Position numbers and translations under genes: made by a program | DNA from: Parelaphostrongylus tenuis | Taxonomy: Eukaryota; Nematoda; Chromadorea; Rhabditida; Metastrongylidae | Assembly (NCBI GenBank): GCA_019055375.1 | Contig: JAHQIW010007066.1 | Coordinates: forward strand, 1-64,000 | Length of the DNA: 64,000 bases | Reading direction: 5' to 3' | The notes under the pieces: generated by a model | Databases searched by the model: none | What the model was told of the DNA's origin: nothing | The model's input: the letters and a program-made list of their open reading frames with translations, nothing else | Part shown: piece by piece, positions 59,291 to 64,000 of the stretch | Layout: every line of letters starts with the position of its first letter | How positions within the stretch are numbered: the stretch's first letter is position 1

Positions 59291-59849
59291 GGTGAGCATA
59301 GGCGACGGTCGACACCTGATCGTTAACACAATTAGTGTACTCGCAAGCGTGTAGAATCGAATCTACAAAGAATAGCACCACCTAAATGAAGGACTCCTCT
59401 CCATGGTCCTTTCGCGTGGAGCGGATGATGGTGTCCTGCTGTCATTCACTATGATCGTATTATGGTGTAAGTGTACAATATAGCAGCCGTTCACTTAAGG
59501 TTGAGCGAAAAGTTCTATAAGATTTTCGAAAGCTCCTTTACTTAGATTATTCTATTTCTATTCAGTCTTATTTCCACTCTATTCTATTTTTGCTCTTAGA
59601 TTATATTTATGATACTATTCTTATTTCTCATCTTATTCTTACCCTTATACTTATTATGCAATCCTCAGTGTATAAACCACCATTGTCCCGACTTCCTGCC
59701 ATCGTTCTGTAAGATTGCGGATTTTTTCGAACCACCATTTCAGCTCCTTAGAATCATAAATTCTTTATATACGTCTACAACCTCATTGAATGATTCAAAT
59801 TGGCGGCTATTCATAGGGTGTGACACTGATAAAAAGAGATAATAGGATG

Positions 59850-60700
59850 AAGCAATGTCTGAACTGTGGATGAGGTGCAAAAGAAAAACGAAGCTGGCCA
59901 ACTCTTCAACTTGTCCTTGATCTTCTTGGCGTATGCAGTTTGGCATTAATCTGCTGGAACAAGGGATCTTTCGTTTTGAATAGTTCTTCACCATTCGTCT
60001 GAGATGGGATCCACCTGTCAGCAACAGAGTTCGGCATTGATGGAATCACCTCTTGGAACCAATTTAAAATGCAAAACGCCTTCAAAGTCCCATGACAAGC
60101 AGAGCATGGCTTTCTTGTCAAATCGAATACACTTTGGAACTGATGGCGTATCCTGATCTTTTCGAACCCAACGCTTGCTTCGGTAGTAGTTGAGCAGGGA
60201 AGCCCACTTTTTACCCTATGTCACATCTCTCTATCAGAATCAGTCAATACCAGTGCATTGTTAGCAGTTGGAGACGATCCTCGACTCTTTCGGCGGCTTG
60301 TGCATCGTTGAGCTGAGTGGATCCTGGAGAAGCTTCTTATGGACAAATTCAGATTAATGTAACTTGTTGACAACAGTCTGATGCAAAATGTCAAGCTCTT
60401 CAGTCTCAATGAAGCTTTAGCATCCGAAGCAGCTTGCGAGCGACTTTCATCCAAAAGAAATAGCCAATCAGATCGAAAATGTTTCCGAAATCAAGTGCCT
60501 TCCTTCGACCGCTCAAATTATCTGCCCACAGTCAGCTTTGTCGTCGTATCACACCTTCACCCTCATTACTCTCAGCGACGACTTTAAGAATCAAATCTTC
60601 CCTTTAATAATGGCGAATCAACATACCCAAATCATACTGTTTGATAGCCATTTTTAAGATGAAACTAAATTATTAGATAGATATATACAAAAACTAACAA
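59850..60700 (-). mobile_element. Mariner transposase remnant 3
   Basis: Minus-strand mariner remnant within intron 3 of receptor copy D. Pieces in order: MAIKQYDLGMLIRHY-like N-terminus near 60600-60655, GEGVIRRQS, HKKLLQDPLS near 60320, the RDVT.GKKW block near 60210 (IVTGDEKW equivalent, with a stop), WVRKDQDTPSVPKCIRF and KKAMLCLSWDFEGVLHFKLV at 60080-60170, GDSINAELCC, and a corrupted DNAKPHTAKK block (INAKLHT) near 59935. Several frameshifts and stops are needed to thread it, so it is inactive. Confidence 0.8.
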
Positions 60701-61739
60701 CAAAAGCGGCACAAAGATGTCAAAGGAAGAAACTTTCAAAGGATTTCCTAGACCTATTCTTAATCTAGTATTAGCTGACACAAAAGGTTGTGCAACGTTC
60801 TGTGCCAGCTAATAGACAAACGACTGCTATAGAATCTATTGCCCTCAAAAGCTCATTATATTGGATGGCGGCTATACATAAGCATCTGATTTGTATAAAA
60901 ATGCACGATCGAGCGGTAATATTTGTTCGGGCGGTAAAATACTTAATTTCATTTGACTCAGAACGAACGAACAGATTGTAGAGATTACGTGTGACCTATC
61001 GCGTCGGATCAATCCGATTCTCAAGAAGGAAGAGTAGAAGGTTCTGTCGAAAAAATATTTTTCTATGCCAGCTCTATGTGAACTCAGTAGTAGGACACTA
61101 TATTGATTGTCATGAGAGAGATATAAATAAAGTCAGTTCTTGAGATTAAGCAACATAGACGTTACAACTCACCCAAAATGATTGGTGCAATATGGAAGAA
61201 GCCGATCATCCAGCAGATCAGTACGACGATAGCTGTCTTTTTCACAGTTAATACAACGGAAGCTCGCAGTGAAAGCGCTATGGCAATCACTCTGTTCAAG
61301 GCGATGGCGAGATGAGAATAAAGGCTCACATTCCACATCACGAGAATCACCAAGCCGAGCAGTTTACCTATCAGCTCTGCAGAAACCTCGCTTCCACTAC
61401 AAATGATGTTTTTCTTTCAAATCGAGTAAGTTCAGTATCCATGCAATTAAATTCATGCTAAAAATTCGTCTTTCTTACCACTTTTTAGCCCGTACAATTA
61501 GGAGTGCTGAGTGGTTTGCAAAGCACTTAACCTTAGACGAGGGTTGAAGCAGCGTTTCACCCATACTGGAAGCACGTGCCACCGCTATACTACGGAAACC
61601 AACGCTTACTACCACTCATTCTTTGATAAAACCTATCGCAGCTGTCAGTTGGCTTGATCTGATAAAGCATATCTTTATTGAACCAGTTAGGCTGTTCAAA
61701 ATAAATAATCCATATGGATTTTTCATTTTTATTGCTTTT

Positions 61740-61890
61740 TAGAGGTGTTATGATGCCACATTTATATATCCAACGTTGCTGAACGATATGCAAAACTTTC
61801 GATTCAAGGTGTGAGCCCAACTCACATTTCACTCTTACCAGAGTTGCTTGATATCACTACATCACCGAGATCATCGCTCTGCTACTACAC
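61740..61890 (-). mobile_element. tRNA-like unit and border
   Basis: The plus-strand border AACGATATGCAAAACTTTCG is followed by CATTTCACTCTTACCAG, matching the minus orientation of the tRNA-like units. A similar unit lies at 61505-61620 (TGCAAAGCACTT, CGTTTCACCCATACTGGAAG). Both are in intron 2 of receptor copy D. Confidence 0.4.
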
Positions 61891-61989
61891 CTTCTTTGAT
61901 ATAATCTGCCATAATTTGCTTTCACTTTTCATAATTACTTTTCTGTTATTGCGGTAAGCGCAATATTCTATGCATTAAGGAGGTGCCCT

Positions 61990-62190
61990 GGCAGTAATTG
62001 TAATGCCCGTCGGGGGGCGCGCGACGCCCAACACTCTCCGGCACTTGATATTGAAAGGTCTATGGAACGTCACACCCAGGCTATCTTCGATATTTCAAGG
62101 AGACGCTCTCAAGCAATGTTCTACGACATTCAAAAGGAAGGTGAAAAAACGAATGACTGTTAGAAGTACTAGGATTCTCGCAATAAGAAG
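61990..62190 (-). repeat. Dispersed repeat family X, copy 4
   Basis: The minus strand carries CTAGTACTTCTAACAGTCAT, GAATGTCGTAGAACATTGCT, GAAATATCGAAGATAGCC and GGAGAGTGTTGGGCG. The GC-rich end CGTCGGGGGGCGCGCGACGC (plus strand 62009-62028) is unlike its AT-rich surroundings. Confidence 0.5.
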
Positions 62191-62199
62191 TAACGCATT

Positions 62200-63690
62200 G
62201 TGAAGACGAAGTATCAAGAGCTCTTCAGTACTGCGAAAAATGAGAAATGAATTGCAATAATCGTTTAAATCTGAGTAGTTTTGACTATTTAATTAGTCCT
62301 CTCACTAGAATATCAATTCTACAGAGAGTTTCACCACATTCCAAGAAAAAGTCGTGAGATCTATTTGCAGACAACTCCTAAGTAACACCAATGAAGCGCT
62401 GATTTCCTTTTTCACCTCCTAAAATGTTAGGAACTGAGATTCATAATTATATCCTAAATCTGGTGCTCGAACATACTTATACGACAGTGGACCACTCATT
62501 ACTTTGAATCAGCGAAATAAACTCTCTATTCAAAATCAATTGTCAATTCATTTTGATTACATCATTAGTGCTAAGTGTGAAAGTATCCTTCCTCAAACAT
62601 TATGCTTTCAAATGGAGCTTCACTCTGTCTTCAAAAATCTATTTCCTTCACGATTTGTGCAGCGGTTATCTCCAGGATAACTGCTACTTTCCTTTCAACT
62701 ATACTTAACATCATTCCATACCATGAAATGTTTGAAATCCTTCTTGTACATCATCAGCTTAATCTCGCAGGCGGACCTATCTCAAACTGCGGCGGGGAAT
62801 ATAGTAACCATTTCTCTAATAGTTCCTATTTCTGTCTCGTGAGCTTCACAGAGTAGCTCTTTATAGCCAGCATAGACCTATCCTTTCTCAACTAGATTTA
62901 CTCGATCCCTTGGCGCAAGTTGTCAGATAGTTTCGCGCAAAACTCAACCAGAAACAATTCCACTACTTTTCTATAAACTTCTTGATCCGATAGCATCGCT
63001 TTGGCATGAACTTTCACTAGAAGACATTCTGCTCTTTTGACATCGAGATAAGCACTTGTAGGTTTTGTGCTCTGAACTTTCTTTCTCATCGGTCGTACCC
63101 CAGAGACTTCTGTGTTCCCTTTAGTATCGCGCTTTATTAGATAGAGCCTTCGTCGTCATTCCGTATAAAAGGCTAAGCTCACCACACATCGTAGGACGTT
63201 TAATAGTTTCAGTGTTTCAATGTCCCAATTATTCATCAAACTTCTCTCATGCTTATTCACTCAACTACATATTGTCAGATTGGGTACATTGTATTGTTAA
63301 TATTGCTATAAACAGTTATAACCCAAGCATGAGTTGTTTTCCGTGCTTACGTAAAAAGAGGCGTTTGGCAAACCAGTACAAAGTCGAGCATTCTGCTACG
63401 AGTAGTAAATATTGTGTGTAAAGTACTAACTCAAAACTTAGTACTCCACAGCAACAGCCAATACAATTTGTTACCTGACATTTAAAAGGGTTTCTTCAAC
63501 GTAAACTTGTCTAATTCCTCAATAAGTTATGTGATGCATTAAGCCTACCAACTGTAAACACTTGTACTAACACTTCTGTCATAAAATGCAGAAAAATCTA
63601 AATCAGTGTAATCACTGTAAGTTTTAGAAATAGTAGTCGCGAAGCGACTGATTACAAGTAACTGTGGAAAAATATCAGCAGCGAGAAACT
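62200..63690. other. Intron 2 of receptor copy D, right part
   Basis: AT-rich sequence without recognised exons or repeats. The short ORF at 62898-63089 (minus) has no family motif. Confidence 0.3.
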
Positions 63691-64000
63691 TTTGAGCCTC
63701 ACAATAATGAGATAGGTGAAGACCAGAAGGTGAAGACAAGAAGAAAACCCATATTGGCGATGCTGTGAGAAAAGCAGAGCAGGCCAAATGAATTTCGCAA
63801 TGCCGGATTATATCGTACTGCTAGCATAGCAGTGCTGTTTGAAATCAAACCAAGTAGTCCAATCTGAAAATTGCACATCTTATTTTGTACTGAACAGGCA
63901 AACTGTATAACTTAATCACAGTGATTATGCGGCGTCGTACTGTATTCTACGGAGCGACATAATAAACTGCTCGTCGTAATGACTCATTATCAGTTCATTA

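Larger units (their letters stand above)
51488..63863 (-). pseudogene. Srx-type chemoreceptor copy D (exons 2-8, partial at right edge)
   Basis: Fourth Srx-like receptor copy; exon 1 should lie beyond the window. Exon 2 is 63703-63863 (IGLLGLISNSTAMLAV, NPALRNSFGLLCFSH, FLLVFTFWSSP). Exon 3 is 61173-61396 (SLYSHLAIALNRVIAIA, TAIVVLICWMIGFFHIAP). Exon 4 is 57654-57826 (WSCFLSFDTVKWTWSF, VLVVISLLDCITLICLR). Exon 5 is 52753-52833 (RKRQKMEIRLFKQ). Exon 6 is 52531-52661 (WAVFLTGTFLWEL, then VDG). Exon 7 is 51677-51749 (TLFHFRFSYLGMKM). Exon 8 is 51488-51583, ending in TAA. All seven exons are open and in compatible phase. The one defect seen is the exon 4 donor, where the GTTAGT of the other copies reads ACTAGT. 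Intron 4 (about 4.8 kb) contains the decayed PLE at 54.6-56.4 kb with its flanking inverted repeat, and intron 3 contains a mariner remnant. Of the four copies this is the best candidate for residual function, but the donor loss argues against it. Confidence 0.78.

Noticed and set aside
59581..59660. T-rich stretch with a 77-codon plus-strand ORF rich in Leu and Phe
   Set aside because: A low-complexity pyrimidine tract next to mariner remnant 3; no signal of a conserved protein.

Overview
The window looks like nuclear DNA of a nematode, most likely a strongylid (hookworm-like) species. The evidence is a tandem set of chemoreceptor genes of the Srx type (a 7-TM GPCR family that I know only from nematodes) with about eight small exons each, AT-rich introns with GT/AG borders, RTE retrotransposon fragments of the kind common in hookworm assemblies, mariner remnants, GIY-YIG Penelope-like elements (PLEs), tRNA-like SINEs and many foldback MITEs. 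I see no bacterial or viral gene organisation. No complete, clearly functional host gene was found.

Layout: all host coding sequence I can defend lies on the minus strand, in four colinear Srx copies. Copy A is at about 5.2-9.8 kb (exons 1-4 only), copy B at 20.2-29.7 kb (8 exons), copy C at 34.6-43.9 kb (8 exons), and copy D at 51.5-63.9 kb (exons 2-8, with exon 1 beyond the right edge). Homologous exons share the same phases and nearly the same lengths (exon 2 = 161 nt, exon 3 = 224 nt, exon 4 = 173 nt, exon 5 = 81 nt, exon 6 = 131 nt, exon 7 = 73 nt). Every copy carries at least one apparent lesion (indel, nonsense codon, lost splice site), and the lesions differ between copies. The cluster therefore reads as a decaying chemoreceptor array, unless some lesions are assembly errors.

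The long introns and spacers are filled with mobile DNA. Mariner remnants lie at 1.6-2.7 (-), 14.7-15.2 (+) and 59.85-60.7 kb (-). RTE fragments lie at 3.3-4.8 (+), 27.5-28.9 (+), 38.4-38.8 (+), 49.2-49.4 (-) and 54.1-54.4 kb (+). A nearly intact PLE with one frameshift lies at 44.07-46.2 kb (-), and a more decayed PLE at 54.6-56.4 kb (+) sits inside intron 4 of copy D, bordered by a 135-bp inverted repeat. Both PLEs carry a hammerhead-ribozyme-like motif downstream of the stop codon, and degenerate relatives of it occur at four other places. SINE-like units with Pol III A/B boxes occur singly and as head-to-head pairs that form palindromes (19.4-19.8, 22.0-22.25, 34.2-34.5 kb). Several MITE families and microsatellites, including a 280-bp ATGT array at 13.7-14.0 kb, complete the picture.

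Best candidates for a second look are the PLE-linked hammerhead motifs, the inverted-repeat architecture around the two PLEs, and the palindromic dimers of tRNA-like units.
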